A DNA stretch of 64,000 nucleotides, taken from positions 17,488 to 81,487 of the forward strand of contig JAQGDQ010000907.1 of NCBI GenBank assembly GCA_030141605.1. The letters are read 5' to 3'. Shown here piece by piece: positions 28,296 to 37,726 of this stretch. This DNA comes from Tubiluchus corallicola (Eukaryota; Priapulida; Priapulimorpha; Priapulimorphida; Tubiluchidae). Each line of letters begins with the position of its first letter. The stretch's first letter is position 1. A program made the translations under genes and the position numbers. The notes below the pieces were generated by a model. It was not told the origin of the DNA and searched no databases. It saw only the letters and a list, made by a program, of their open reading frames with translations.

Positions 28296-29243
28296 TCAAT
28301 ATAGGACAAAGTTGTATCTTATAGTTCCTTTTTGAAAGGCCGGAGCATTCTCGTCAGTATTGAACCGTACAGATTCAGCCGCTTTTTTTGCCGCATTTAA
28401 CAGGTTTGCATCCAGTGTTGTTGATCCTCTTACTCCAGGGTTAGCTTTTGTAACCTTTCCATATTTGTCAACAGTAATCTCCACGACTACTACTCCTCCT
28501 TCGTTTCCTGCAAATTCGGGCTTTGGTAGTTGTGTCGCCTTTCTTCCTTCAAGACTATAGGATACTCCATCTCCTGCCCCTCCTGTACCATAACGGTTTG
28601 CCCCCTGTGTTCCGCTGGGGCTGCCTTGATTACCAGGTTCATGTCCTACACCGTGTCCACTGCCTGTCTTTCCGTCATCTGTTGCTTGTTCACTACTAAA
28701 AGCATTTTTGATGCGAGAGTTTATGTCATCTATTTTTTTCTGTTCTTCCGCCTTTTTTCTCCTTTCTTCCTCCTCTCTTTTTTGCCTTTCTTCCTCTTCT
28801 CTTTTTCGCTTTTCTTCTTCTTCTCTTTGCTCCCTTTCAAGTTCAGCTGCACGTTCTTTTCGCTCTTTTTCAAGTTGCGCTTGCCGAGCTGCCTCTATTT
28901 TTTCTTCATCCTCCTTTTTTTTGCCTGTATCAATAGCAACGCTCTCTTCAAAGTCCTGTGTGATAAGCTCTTTTTTTTCTTCATTGGTTGATGTTGCCGG
29001 AGGTTGTTGGGTAGGAGTGGTGGGTGTGGGTGTGGGCTCCTCTCTTACGCTGTGTGATCTTTGCTTTGTCACAGTACTCCTATTTGAGCCTACCGGGGAG
29101 TTGCCAAATTCAACAAGTATGCCCTCCTCCTCAGGCAGAGGGAGTGGGGTAACAAATCCCAGAGCCATAAGGATTATAGCTATAACAGTATGATAAAGTA
29201 CTGCTGCTATTATGCCTCTACTATTCTTTTCAGAATTTATCAT
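28296..29243 (-). CDS. tonB: TonB-family energy transducer protein
   Basis: A periplasm-spanning protein of 315 residues. One N-terminal membrane helix (IIAAVLYHTVIAIILMALGF) is followed by a proline/threonine-rich stretch (TPTPTTPTQQPPAT), a long highly charged Glu/Lys/Arg segment (about 100-180) likely to form a helix, a glycine-rich linker, and a C-terminal TonB-like domain (VVVEITVDKYGKVTKANPGV to TIRYNFVLY). The charged middle looks more like TolA than E. coli TonB. It is the third gene of the exbB-exbD-tonB unit, 25 bp after exbD, and would energise receptors such as the one at 11758-13614. Confidence 0.88.
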   Translation of the reverse strand: MINSEKNSRGIIAAVLYHTVIAIILMALGFVTPLPLPEEEGILVEFGNSPVGSNRSTVTKQRSHSVREEPTPTPTTPTQQPPATSTNEEKKELITQDFEESVAIDTGKKKEDEEKIEAARQAQLEKERKERAAELEREQREEEEKRKREEEERQKREEEERRKKAEEQKKIDDINSRIKNAFSSEQATDDGKTGSGHGVGHEPGNQGSPSGTQGANRYGTGGAGDGVSYSLEGRKATQLPKPEFAGNEGGVVVVEITVDKYGKVTKANPGVRGSTTLDANLLNAAKKAAESVRFNTDENAPAFQKGTIRYNFVLY

Positions 29244-29268
29244 CTGGATCTGGTTAAAATTTGACCCG

Positions 29269-29679
29269 TCACTTTTGCAATGGGCTGGTCGCCAATATCA
29301 TTTTGTATTTATTGCGTTTGGCTATATTCATAATCTTCACCACCTCTTCAATGGGAACAGACTTTTCAGCATGCAGGGAAATAAAAACATCTGAGTTATC
29401 TTTAAGTGTCCCGTGTAAATATGGCTCTATTTCATTGAAGCTGACATTAAGCAGCTTTCCCTGTTCGTTGATATAGTACTTCAGGTCTTTGGTTATAGAT
29501 ATAGTGGTTATAGGTTTTGCATTGACCTGGTTATTGCTTTGAGGTAACAGTAACTTTAATGCGTTAGGGCTTATAAGCGTTGATGTTACCATAAAAAATA
29601 TGAGCAGAAGAAAAACAATATCAGTCATTGACGACATGCTAAACCCTGAGTTGACCTTGTTTCTTTTTCGTAAAGCCAT
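29269..29679 (-). CDS. exbD: ExbD/TolR biopolymer transport protein
   Basis: This inner-membrane proton-channel partner has 136 residues. After a basic start (ALRKRNKVNSGFSMSSMTD) there is one helix, MTDIVFLLLIFFMVTSTLI, whose Asp is the conserved proton-pathway residue. The periplasmic domain ends VVKIMNIAKRNKYKMILAT. It starts 13 bp after exbB and precedes tonB. Whether the set is Tol- or Exb-type cannot be decided by this subunit alone. Confidence 0.93.
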   Translation of the reverse strand: MALRKRNKVNSGFSMSSMTDIVFLLLIFFMVTSTLISPNALKLLLPQSNNQVNAKPITTISITKDLKYYINEQGKLLNVSFNEIEPYLHGTLKDNSDVFISLHAEKSVPIEEVVKIMNIAKRNKYKMILATSPLQK

Positions 29680-29692
29680 TTTTAATTAAATT

Positions 29693-30397
29693 CTATTTTG
29701 CTGGTTCATGCAACAGATCCATAAATTCAGATGTTGCTGCTTCCATTTTAAATACTACAGTTTCTACTTTTGCTACCAATATATTATAGGCAAAGTATGC
29801 AACAATTCCGACAGTCAGGCCTGCAACGGTTGTGACCATGGCCTGGTAGATACCACTGGATAGTAGGGAGACATCAACATTACTTCCGGCATTTGACATA
29901 TCGTAAAAAGCCTGTACCATCCCTATCACTGTCCCCAAAAAACCGATCATTGGAGCTCCACCAGAGACACTGGCAAGTGTTGGCAACCCTTTCTCCAGTT
30001 TTGAGATTTCAAGGTTTCCCACATTCTCTATGGCTGCATTAACATCTCTCAATGGCCTGCCTATCCTGGAAATCCCCTTTTCAAGCATTCTTGCTGCGGG
30101 AGTATTATTTGAACGACATAGCGATATTGCCGCATCAATATTTCCGGTATGAATATTATCTTTTATCCTGTCAATGAAATAGGAGTCAATTTTTGAGGCC
30201 TTTTTAACAGCGTAGTACCTATTCACAAAGATATAAACCGCTATAAACGATAAGATCACAATGGGTGCCATTATCCACCCTCCTTTTAAAAACAGCTCCC
30301 AGAACTTGATCCCTATAGCTCCTTCAGATGCCTGTGCCAAGTTTTCGGCAACATCTGTAACGACTCTGTTGCCCTGTATCAGTAAGTATTTAAACAT
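29693..30397 (-). CDS. exbB: ExbB/TolQ/MotA-type proton channel protein
   Basis: An inner-membrane channel subunit of 234 residues with three helices: IMAPIVILSFIAVYIFV near the N-terminus, and two later ones in the conserved core, where ASVSGGAPMIGFLGTVIGMV and AMVTTVAGLTVGIVAYFAYN are the family hallmarks. The N-terminus has an extra amphipathic segment (NLAQASEGAIGIKFWELF). First gene of the minus-strand unit exbB-exbD-tonB. Confidence 0.93.
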   Translation of the reverse strand: MFKYLLIQGNRVVTDVAENLAQASEGAIGIKFWELFLKGGWIMAPIVILSFIAVYIFVNRYYAVKKASKIDSYFIDRIKDNIHTGNIDAAISLCRSNNTPAARMLEKGISRIGRPLRDVNAAIENVGNLEISKLEKGLPTLASVSGGAPMIGFLGTVIGMVQAFYDMSNAGSNVDVSLLSSGIYQAMVTTVAGLTVGIVAYFAYNILVAKVETVVFKMEAATSEFMDLLHEPAK

Positions 30398-30430
30398 AAA
30401 GTTAAATCTATTAGTTTTTTATAAATTAAT

Positions 30431-30580
30431 GCGAGAGCTTTGTGAAGCTTACCTTTTTACTAATATTAATTTGCCAAAAGCCTCTCCAAAATTTTTATTA
30501 TATATTAATAACCTGCGGTTTTCATCAATCTTTTTTTGCCCGAGTCAAAGCCTTTTGTCCTGCAGAGGCCTCAAAGTGTT
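30431..30580 (-). repeat. Copy of dispersed intergenic repeat (reverse)
   Basis: On the minus strand it reads GAGGCCTCTGCAGGACAAAA, GGCTTTGACTCGGGCAAAAA, then GATTGATGAAAACCGCAGG. The GATGAAAACCGCAG core is identical to the copy at about 35578-35591. It follows the tamB stop in the tamB direction. Confidence 0.65.
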
Positions 30581-30693
30581 AAAACCTGCAGCTTTTTTTA
30601 GGCAAAAAACTTTTGATGCAAAAATAAGCACTAAAGTAAAATATTAAAACTTTAATGTTTATTATATAATCTAAGCGTAAAATATTTTGTGCC

Positions 30694-33600
30694 TTATTCT
30701 GCATCTATTGTCATGTTGGGTTCGCTCTCTTCTTCCACAACCGAATTTTTCTGTTTATTTTTTTTTGCCTTTTTTCGCTCCCTCTCTTTTTTACGTCTGT
30801 CACTTCTCTCCGCACGGCGTTTCTTTAAGTCCTTTAAGTTATCAAACTCTTCTCTAAAAGAGACACCAACACCCTGTGTATATGGTGAAGTGTTGTATCC
30901 CAGCCCTTCGTTGGAGTGGTTGTACGCTTTCAGTTGCACTCTGCCGCTTTTGTCAAGTTTGAGAAAAAACTCCACCTCTCCGACCACCTCGTTGGCTGTG
31001 CTTTGCTGGTATGCCTTATTGCCAATATTCCCACTTACTACCAGTCTGTTATCAAATACCTGGGTTCTCAATGCAAATTCAACTTCGCGGCCACTAACAT
31101 CGTCGCCTGGACGATAGTTAACTCCAACATCAATGTCATCACTTATCTGAGACAGAAGGCTGGAAACCTGGCTGGATATCATCTCTGATGTTGTATATCC
31201 CAATATATTAGCATTTGTTGATTCAAAGTCAGGGTTTCCGCGCAGATATTCAGGGGTGTAAAACTTACCTGTTACAATAAGGGCGAGCATTTGTTGGTTA
31301 ACATCATCTTGTGTACTTATGTATTGGCGCACCTTGTCTTTTGTCCTTTCATCGGCAGAAGGGAAGTCAATGCCAAACTTCATAATCGGATTAAACAGGT
31401 TGTGCGATAGATTTACTTTACATTCTACCTGTACTTTATCGGTATTGCTATTTCCGCTATCCTGAGACTCCAACAGTAATTCATAAAGAGAAGCTCGTGT
31501 GTTGTAAATAGCATTCATATCAATAGTTGCGTCATTAGGATCTCCATTCCACGAAATTGCTCCCCCCCCTTCCAGTTCAAACTTTTTACGAAGTATATCT
31601 CTAAGTGATAAAGTGTAGTGGCCTGAAGTAACTTCATAGTCGCCATATACAAGAAGTTTGTTATCCTCGCCGTACTCTAATCTCATACTGCCATTTCCGC
31701 GTCCTCTGAGTACCCCTCCTGTGTTTGCACCAAATACAATGCGCATTTGCGCATCGGAAGTAACGTCCATATTTAATATCATATCAAATCCACCTTTAAC
31801 CTCCTCTTCAATTACGGGGTAATTATCGACGACAGGGTCTTCTGCGGATGTGAATTTTAAAAAGTCGTATTTAGCTGCATGCCCTGACTCTCCAGGATAT
31901 AGTGTTATTCCGGTCCCGCTTTCAGATCTTAGTGCCATCTCTAGCTTTATATCTTTTTTCTCCCCACTAATTTTCATGTTTCCAGAGGCATTCACCTTTC
32001 CATAAAAAAGTTTGTTATTTTTTGCGCTGGTGTTTAGTGCAAGAATACGGTCTGTCTCGATATTCATGTTGTACACCATATCAGAAAATAAATGATGCTT
32101 GATGCTGCCCTTAAACAGGCTAATGTTATCGTCTTCATCAGTAATAAGTATATCTTTAAACAGGATTGAATCGTTCGAAAAAAATATTGTGTCAGAAAAC
32201 AGAAATGAAGTATTGGTATAAGCTATGCCAATATTCCCTTTATCTACATAAACCCCCCCGTCTATATTGAGAGAGTCTTTTGTGCCTGAGACGATCAATT
32301 TACCATAACCTTTTCCTCCTACGCCACTGCTGAATTTTTTCAGTACAGCGTAGAGGGTTTCCATTGGGAAAGCTGAAAAGTCGGCTTCGTAATATACTTG
32401 TCCGTCTTGAGGAAAAACTTTCCCCTCGATACTCAGCTTCTCTCTATTGTCGTCTAAGAGTTTTATAGATGATATCAAAGCATCATTGTCTTTATCCCAG
32501 ATGTTGTTCAGAACAATATCTCCTATTTCCTCTTCTCTAAAGCGAGCTTTTTCTATAGTAAGCTCACTTGTTACTATCAATTCACCATATATACCCAAGA
32601 CATTAAGCTCTCCGTTTAATATGCCATCAAACTCGGTATCTTTACTTGATAGTGTGTTTAGCCTTGATATCTGTATATTGTTAAATAATACGCTCAGTTT
32701 GTCATTGTTTGATCTGGACACCATGCCTTTGATCTGAAGGCTCTCTTTTTCATGGCTGAGTGCAAAGCTATCTACCGCAATTGAAGTGGGGTAGACATGT
32801 ATGGAGCCTTTGTTTATCTGCCAAAGTGAGTCGGCTATCCATATATTTGTAGGTTCAATCAAGATATCTGCTGAATGGGTTCCTGTTAAAGAGTTTTTTG
32901 ACAGCGCTGCTACACCTTCTATTTTTCCTCTGTAGGTTACTTCATCACTGTTACCCCATGCTACCGACACCGCCAAACTATCGTTAGCAGACACCTTATT
33001 TAGTGCCAGATTTTCGATTTCAGTAGAGTTGTTAATTAACACTTTATCAGCTATTGAACGGAAGTGCCATTTGTTTTCGGTGTTCCATGAGCGAAAGTTT
33101 ACTCCTGTAAACAAGTTATTTCTATATCTAATGTTAGGAGTTGAGCCATCAAAAACGATATGTTTGTTCTTCATGTCAAACTTACCATTAAGTCTTACAG
33201 GTTCGATTACTATAAAGTCGGAAAATAGTAACGAGGTTAGCTTTCTGGATTGTTTGACATTAATATCGAAGGAGAATACACTTTTAGCCTTGCTTGCTGC
33301 TTCTCCGGGACCTGGAAGGTTGGCTGAAGGCAAAAAGCTATGAATATGGTTCATTGTTTCTGATGCAAGGTTTTTTAGCACATATTCTCCCTCCAAGTCA
33401 GCATCAATGAGTTCAGAGCGTATTTTTATTTTTCTGTCCTGGCCGGTGTGTGCTATGGAGATGTCAATGCTATCTGTGTCAAAAGTTTTTTCTCCTCTTA
33501 CAACGTTTACTTTATCAAAGCGAATCACCCCGTCTATGTCATCAATATAGTTCCCTGCAATATCCACTTTCAACCCAAATGACATGTTTGAGTTACGGTG

Positions 33601-35196
33601 CTCTTCGTCAATATCAAGCACAAAGAGGTTTGCGTGTCCTACCTGCACGGCTAAGTCAAGTACAGGCTTTTTATTGTTCATATCTGCTTTCCCCGCAAAG
33701 AGCATATTTAGGTACTCATTTTCGATACCAACTCCCCATTCATAGATGTTATCCTCCAGATGGCTGTTTAGATGCACAGGCCCCATTTCGTAGCCATTAT
33801 AGAATACACTGTTAGCTATGCCATTAATCACAATATTGAAATTGCCGTCATTTAGCCTAATACCCTCCAGGTTTATGTGGGATGTAGCTTCATCAAGTTT
33901 TTCAATACCAAGGAACTTCCCAATATTGAAACAGTCGGTGGAAAGAGAGCCCCTAAAAGTTGCTCTTCCTGCATCATCATATTTTGCTGTTGCATGTGTG
34001 GTTATTTGTCCTAATGCTCCGCCTGCCACTCCATATGCTTCAAAGTCTGAAGGAAATCCGCTAGCCGACCACTTATATGTTAAAGTAGTTCCGTCATTAA
34101 GCGAGTCTGGGATTTTAATGTGCTTGCTATCAAAGCTATCAGGAAGCCTTATTGAGCATATATCGCGAAAGTCAAGTGTATTATCTTCGCTACTAAGGTA
34201 GAAAAATGATTGTTCCCAGTCAGGTAGCCCTTTAACCTCTAAATCGGCATTAAGTTGAGTGGCATTGCCCAGCCTGATGCTGAAGTCGTTAATTTTAAAA
34301 TCGTCTATTGTTCCGTGTAAATCGCCTGAAAGAGCGATGTCTCCACCCAGTCCCTTTAAGTCCGGTACTAGTAAGGCTATATCGTTAAATGAAATTGTTG
34401 ACTTGGCTATGTTAGCGCTCATATTAAAGTCACCCAGTTTCTCAAACAGGGCACTGTCAGATATTTTATCTAAAATTAGTGTGTCTACAGGTGATGTCCG
34501 GGGAGACAGACTAACTTGGGGAATTACGATTTTTGATGAATCTGTTTGAAGTATAAAGTCCGCCATCTCCATCTCCATTTCTAGTGGGCCTACCGAGCCG
34601 TTAAATGAAATCTCACTGATATGGAGTCCGCTTTTATCAATAAACGAAAAATTTTCTACACGAAATGTTGTTGCCGTGTCACTCTCCCAAACATCTTTTA
34701 GAGAGAAGTTAAAATCGGTAATAGCTATATCATTGAGGTTTAACCCTTGCTCCGGGGAGGTGTGGTTATCCTCATCGATATAATTGAAAGAGGATTTTTT
34801 TAGATGCACGCTATTGAATGAGATTTTCCACGGCCTAATCGTATCTACCTCTATTTTGCTAATCGAATCGATTAGAAACTGAATGTTTAGCTTGTTAGAA
34901 TTGGTTCTCAGATTTATTATGGCATCCTGAAGATATATGTCTCTGAAATGAACAAATCGTTTTCTAATTTTTAATGTATTGATACTTGCTTTTACATTTG
35001 CCGCAAAAATTAAAGTGTCAGATGATTGATCTTCAATAAGGATATCTTCGAGTACAATTTTGTCAATCAGGGATATGTTCACTCCACCTACTGTAACATT
35101 AGCTCCCAGCGTTTCTGACAGCCTCCCGGTAAACCATTGAGCAACTTTTGTTTGCACACGGGTACTCCTGAAAGCCACGTATGCACTCATCATCAC
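30694..35196 (-). CDS. tamB: Translocation/assembly module TamB-like protein (DUF490)
   Basis: A giant periplasmic protein of 1,500 residues that bridges the inner and outer membranes and is implicated in lipid transport or outer-membrane protein assembly. The repeated beta-strand groove pattern runs throughout; the C-terminal TamB domain is seen in VVSGHYTLSLRDILRKKFEL-like text (YEVTSGHYTLSLRDILRKKF) and GREVEFALRTQVFDNRLVVS. The extreme C-terminus is a basic tail (KKRRAERSDRRKKERERKK) followed by acidic residues. The start shown is a GTG at 35196, which cuts the N-terminal membrane helix; the frame continues upstream to about 35305 and encodes a basic segment plus helix but has no ATG, GTG or TTG. 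It is divergent from tsaD. Confidence 0.88.
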   Translation of the reverse strand: MMMSAYVAFRSTRVQTKVAQWFTGRLSETLGANVTVGGVNISLIDKIVLEDILIEDQSSDTLIFAANVKASINTLKIRKRFVHFRDIYLQDAIINLRTNSNKLNIQFLIDSISKIEVDTIRPWKISFNSVHLKKSSFNYIDEDNHTSPEQGLNLNDIAITDFNFSLKDVWESDTATTFRVENFSFIDKSGLHISEISFNGSVGPLEMEMEMADFILQTDSSKIVIPQVSLSPRTSPVDTLILDKISDSALFEKLGDFNMSANIAKSTISFNDIALLVPDLKGLGGDIALSGDLHGTIDDFKINDFSIRLGNATQLNADLEVKGLPDWEQSFFYLSSEDNTLDFRDICSIRLPDSFDSKHIKIPDSLNDGTTLTYKWSASGFPSDFEAYGVAGGALGQITTHATAKYDDAGRATFRGSLSTDCFNIGKFLGIEKLDEATSHINLEGIRLNDGNFNIVINGIANSVFYNGYEMGPVHLNSHLEDNIYEWGVGIENEYLNMLFAGKADMNNKKPVLDLAVQVGHANLFVLDIDEEHRNSNMSFGLKVDIAGNYIDDIDGVIRFDKVNVVRGEKTFDTDSIDISIAHTGQDRKIKIRSELIDADLEGEYVLKNLASETMNHIHSFLPSANLPGPGEAASKAKSVFSFDINVKQSRKLTSLLFSDFIVIEPVRLNGKFDMKNKHIVFDGSTPNIRYRNNLFTGVNFRSWNTENKWHFRSIADKVLINNSTEIENLALNKVSANDSLAVSVAWGNSDEVTYRGKIEGVAALSKNSLTGTHSADILIEPTNIWIADSLWQINKGSIHVYPTSIAVDSFALSHEKESLQIKGMVSRSNNDKLSVLFNNIQISRLNTLSSKDTEFDGILNGELNVLGIYGELIVTSELTIEKARFREEEIGDIVLNNIWDKDNDALISSIKLLDDNREKLSIEGKVFPQDGQVYYEADFSAFPMETLYAVLKKFSSGVGGKGYGKLIVSGTKDSLNIDGGVYVDKGNIGIAYTNTSFLFSDTIFFSNDSILFKDILITDEDDNISLFKGSIKHHLFSDMVYNMNIETDRILALNTSAKNNKLFYGKVNASGNMKISGEKKDIKLEMALRSESGTGITLYPGESGHAAKYDFLKFTSAEDPVVDNYPVIEEEVKGGFDMILNMDVTSDAQMRIVFGANTGGVLRGRGNGSMRLEYGEDNKLLVYGDYEVTSGHYTLSLRDILRKKFELEGGGAISWNGDPNDATIDMNAIYNTRASLYELLLESQDSGNSNTDKVQVECKVNLSHNLFNPIMKFGIDFPSADERTKDKVRQYISTQDDVNQQMLALIVTGKFYTPEYLRGNPDFESTNANILGYTTSEMISSQVSSLLSQISDDIDVGVNYRPGDDVSGREVEFALRTQVFDNRLVVSGNIGNKAYQQSTANEVVGEVEFFLKLDKSGRVQLKAYNHSNEGLGYNTSPYTQGVGVSFREEFDNLKDLKKRRAERSDRRKKERERKKAKKNKQKNSVVEEESEPNMTIDAE

Positions 35197-35415
35197 CAGT
35201 ATCAGTGCCGAGACAATAATTAATAATATTTTGTACCTTTTTTTGATATTTTTCCACCTTAAAAGCAGCGGCCGGTCTGCTTTGTGTTTGCTTAACTCCC
35301 GCTAAATTTACTATAATTTTTGATGCATATGTTTTTTCAGAGTGTTAGTTTGGTAGTCCTAACAATAAAACTAAAGCAAAAAAAGTGCCATAAAAAAGAA
35401 ACGGATATTAGCGTA

Positions 35416-35715
35416 AAGAAATTTTTCACAAAGTGAAGAATTTTTGCACGGATTGAGAAAAAATTAATGAAAAGCTAAAATTTATTGATGTGATTAAGGG
35501 TTTTGAAGAGAGTTTTAACGAAAATATTGAGACCTTTGGATGGTGAAAGGCCTTATCTCAGGTTGAGGAAAAGCTCGATGAAAACCGCAGCTTGCTTGAT
35601 GAATAAGTAAAAGCTTTGAGGGGGTGTTTTGATAAAAAAACATCAGTAAATAAGGGCCTTGTAAGTGCTTTATGTTGATGGAAAGGTGAGCTTTGGTAGA
35701 AAAGGTTTCGTAAAA
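35416..35715 (+). repeat. Tandem copies of dispersed intergenic repeat
   Basis: Two head-to-tail units begin at about 35416 (AAGAAATTTTTCACAAAGTG) and 35529 (GAGACCTTTGGATGGTGAAA), with a partial third near 35655 (GGGCCTTGTAAGTGCTTT). The second contains CTCAGGTTGAGGAAAAGCTC and GATGAAAACCGCAGCTTG. It fills the divergent tamB-tsaD gap; no other element was recognised in 35197-35840. Confidence 0.65.
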
Positions 35716-35840
35716 TAATTGCACACATAATACTCTAATTTACTATCTCTTGCCTGTAAGTTGAGATTTTTAATCAACATGTTAGCTGTGACTATTTTTT
35801 ATATCATTTTGTCCCATCTGGGAGTTAAAATCATAAGCAG

Positions 35841-36872
35841 ATGAGAAAGAGCAAGGACATAATAATTTTAGGTATTGAGTCATCGTGTGATGACACCTCA
35901 GCAGCTCTGATAAAAGACAATACTATTTTAAGCAATGAGATTGCAGGGCAGGCAGTTCACGAGGCATATGGGGGGGTTGTACCCGAACTTGCATCCCGTG
36001 CGCATCAACAAAATATAATACCGGTTGTTAATAGCGCTTTAAAAAAGGCAGGTGTTGCGCCTAAAGAGATTGATGCTGTTGCATTTACTCGTGGTCCTGG
36101 ACTGCTAGGATCGCTTCTGGTTGGCACCTCATTTGCGAAAGGGTTTGCTTTTGCCTCTAAAATTCCACTTATAGAGGTTAACCACTTACAGGGGCATGTG
36201 CTGGCGCATTTTATAAGGGAAGGAGGGGAGCCGGGCCGTACACCAGGGTTCCCATTTTTGTGTCTTCTTGTTTCTGGTGGAAACTCACAAATAATAGTAG
36301 TGAAGGATCACTTAGAGATGGAAGTGATAGGCCAGACTATTGATGATGCAGCAGGAGAAGCTTTTGATAAATGTGCCAAGGTAATGGGACTTCCTTACCC
36401 CGGAGGGCCTCTTATCGATAAGTTTGCTAAAAAGGGGGAGCCGCAGGCGTTTAGATTTTCAAAACCGATGGTTCCCGGGCTGGATTATAGTTTTAGTGGT
36501 TTGAAAACATCATTCCTGTATTTTATTCGCGATAGGGTTAAGGAGGATCCGCTTTTCATAGAGGAGCAGAGGTGTAATATATGTGCCTCTATACAGCAAG
36601 CTATTGTTGAAACGCTTATGGGTAAGTTCAAAGAGGCAGTTAATAAGACAGGGATTAAGGAGGTTGCAGTTGCAGGTGGTGTGTCAGCTAACTCAGGCCT
36701 GCAGGAAGCGCTGCGAGTGGAGGCAAAGAAGGAGCGTTGGAACCTGTTTATTCCCAAGCCTGCTTATACAACAGACAACGCAGCAATGATTGCTGTTGTC
36801 GGGTATTACAAGTATTTAAAAGGTGAGTTTGCAGAACAGAGCATAGAGCCGTTTGCAAGAATGACGCTGTGA
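35841..36872 (+). CDS. tsaD: tRNA N6-adenosine threonylcarbamoyltransferase TsaD
   Basis: The catalytic subunit for t6A modification at position 37 of ANN-reading tRNAs. It is complete at 343 residues. The start LGIESSCDDTSAAL is the ASKHA nucleotide-binding beginning; the metal-binding histidines lie in EVNHLQGHVLAH; the phosphate loops are LLVSGGNSQI and VAGGVSANSGLQ; the C-terminus has TTDNAAMIAVVGYYK. In Bacteroidetes it is commonly divergent from tamB, as here. A copy of the dispersed repeat starts at its stop codon. Confidence 0.97.
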   Translation: MRKSKDIIILGIESSCDDTSAALIKDNTILSNEIAGQAVHEAYGGVVPELASRAHQQNIIPVVNSALKKAGVAPKEIDAVAFTRGPGLLGSLLVGTSFAKGFAFASKIPLIEVNHLQGHVLAHFIREGGEPGRTPGFPFLCLLVSGGNSQIIVVKDHLEMEVIGQTIDDAAGEAFDKCAKVMGLPYPGGPLIDKFAKKGEPQAFRFSKPMVPGLDYSFSGLKTSFLYFIRDRVKEDPLFIEEQRCNICASIQQAIVETLMGKFKEAVNKTGIKEVAVAGGVSANSGLQEALRVEAKKERWNLFIPKPAYTTDNAAMIAVVGYYKYLKGEFAEQSIEPFARMTL

Positions 36873-36985
36873 GGCCTTTGCAAGAAGAGGTAGTTTGGCT
36901 TGCGCTGAAAAACCAATGGAAATCTTCAGCCTGATTACAAACGAGTGGTTTGAAAGAGGATTTATGGAAATTACGGAAAATCAAT
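36871..36985 (+). repeat. Copy of dispersed intergenic repeat
   Basis: It starts at the tsaD stop: GAGGCCTTTGCAAGAAGAGG, then TTTGGCTTGCGCTGAAAAAC, AATGGAAATCTTCAGCCTGA and GTTTGAAAGAGGATTTATGG. Orientation is that of tsaD. Confidence 0.65.
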
Positions 36986-37726
36986 ACCCTAACTATAGTG
37001 GTAAATTATTTATTTTTTTGCGATTCTGTTCAGATTGCTAGCAGTTCCGGGAATGAAATTGTTTGGTGTCCAGAAATGATATCAAGTAGAAATCCTATTA
37101 AGCTAGAGAATTACAAATATCTAGCAGTTTCTGGTAGGCACCCATGAGTCCAGTTTTGATTTTATTGATACAGACTTTAACAATACCAATTGAACGTAGC
37201 TGCTTATAAAAGCACATTTACTAACACGTGCTAAGAAATAATTGCCTATTTGGAAATTTTGCGGGAGTTTGACTCCCGCATTTACTTTTTGATGTCATTT
37301 GACCGCTTTGTGCTCCGCTATCGGCAACTATTCATAGCACTAACCGTTAGTGAAAACGCAGGACAAACCTGCAAGTGTTAATATAAATAAATCTTAAATT
37401 ATGAAGCACTTACGGTTAGTTGCAATTATGATTATAATGATAAATTTGATAATAGCAGAGTAGTGAAAGCTGCTTAGATCGAACTCACGTTAGAAGATAA
37501 GTTTTGTAAAGGTGTTGCCGAGCGAACTTACATAGACATAAAATATTATAGAGGGGTCATTATAAGTGATTTAAGGAAAGAAGGCATACAAATAAAAAAC
37601 CAAGCCTTCGGCTTTTTGATAAACACATATTTGCATTTGCAGAAAAAATGATGATTATTGACACCTGCCTATCCAAATTTTGATTATCTTTCCAACTGTT
37701 TTACAATACAAAATCTATGTAATGCA
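36986..37726. other. Gene-poor gap with a hairpin and an orphan signal-peptide-like frame
   Basis: A 9-bp perfect stem (37260-37268 with 37272-37280, loop TTG) followed by a T-rich run looks like an intrinsic terminator, but no intact gene ends there. At 37401-37463 a 20-codon frame encodes a hydrophobic, signal-peptide-like start that stops at once, perhaps the relic of a lost exported protein. A 65-codon frame at 36950-37147 is judged spurious. No tRNA was seen. Confidence 0.5.

Noticed and set aside
28530-29193. Long plus-strand open frames opposite tonB
   Set aside because: They mirror the Glu/Lys/Arg-rich tonB coding strand and give Ser/Phe-rich low-complexity products; tonB has clear domains and operon context.
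36950-37147. 65-codon frame after tsaD
   Set aside because: It starts inside a dispersed repeat copy, has no recognisable motif and atypical composition.
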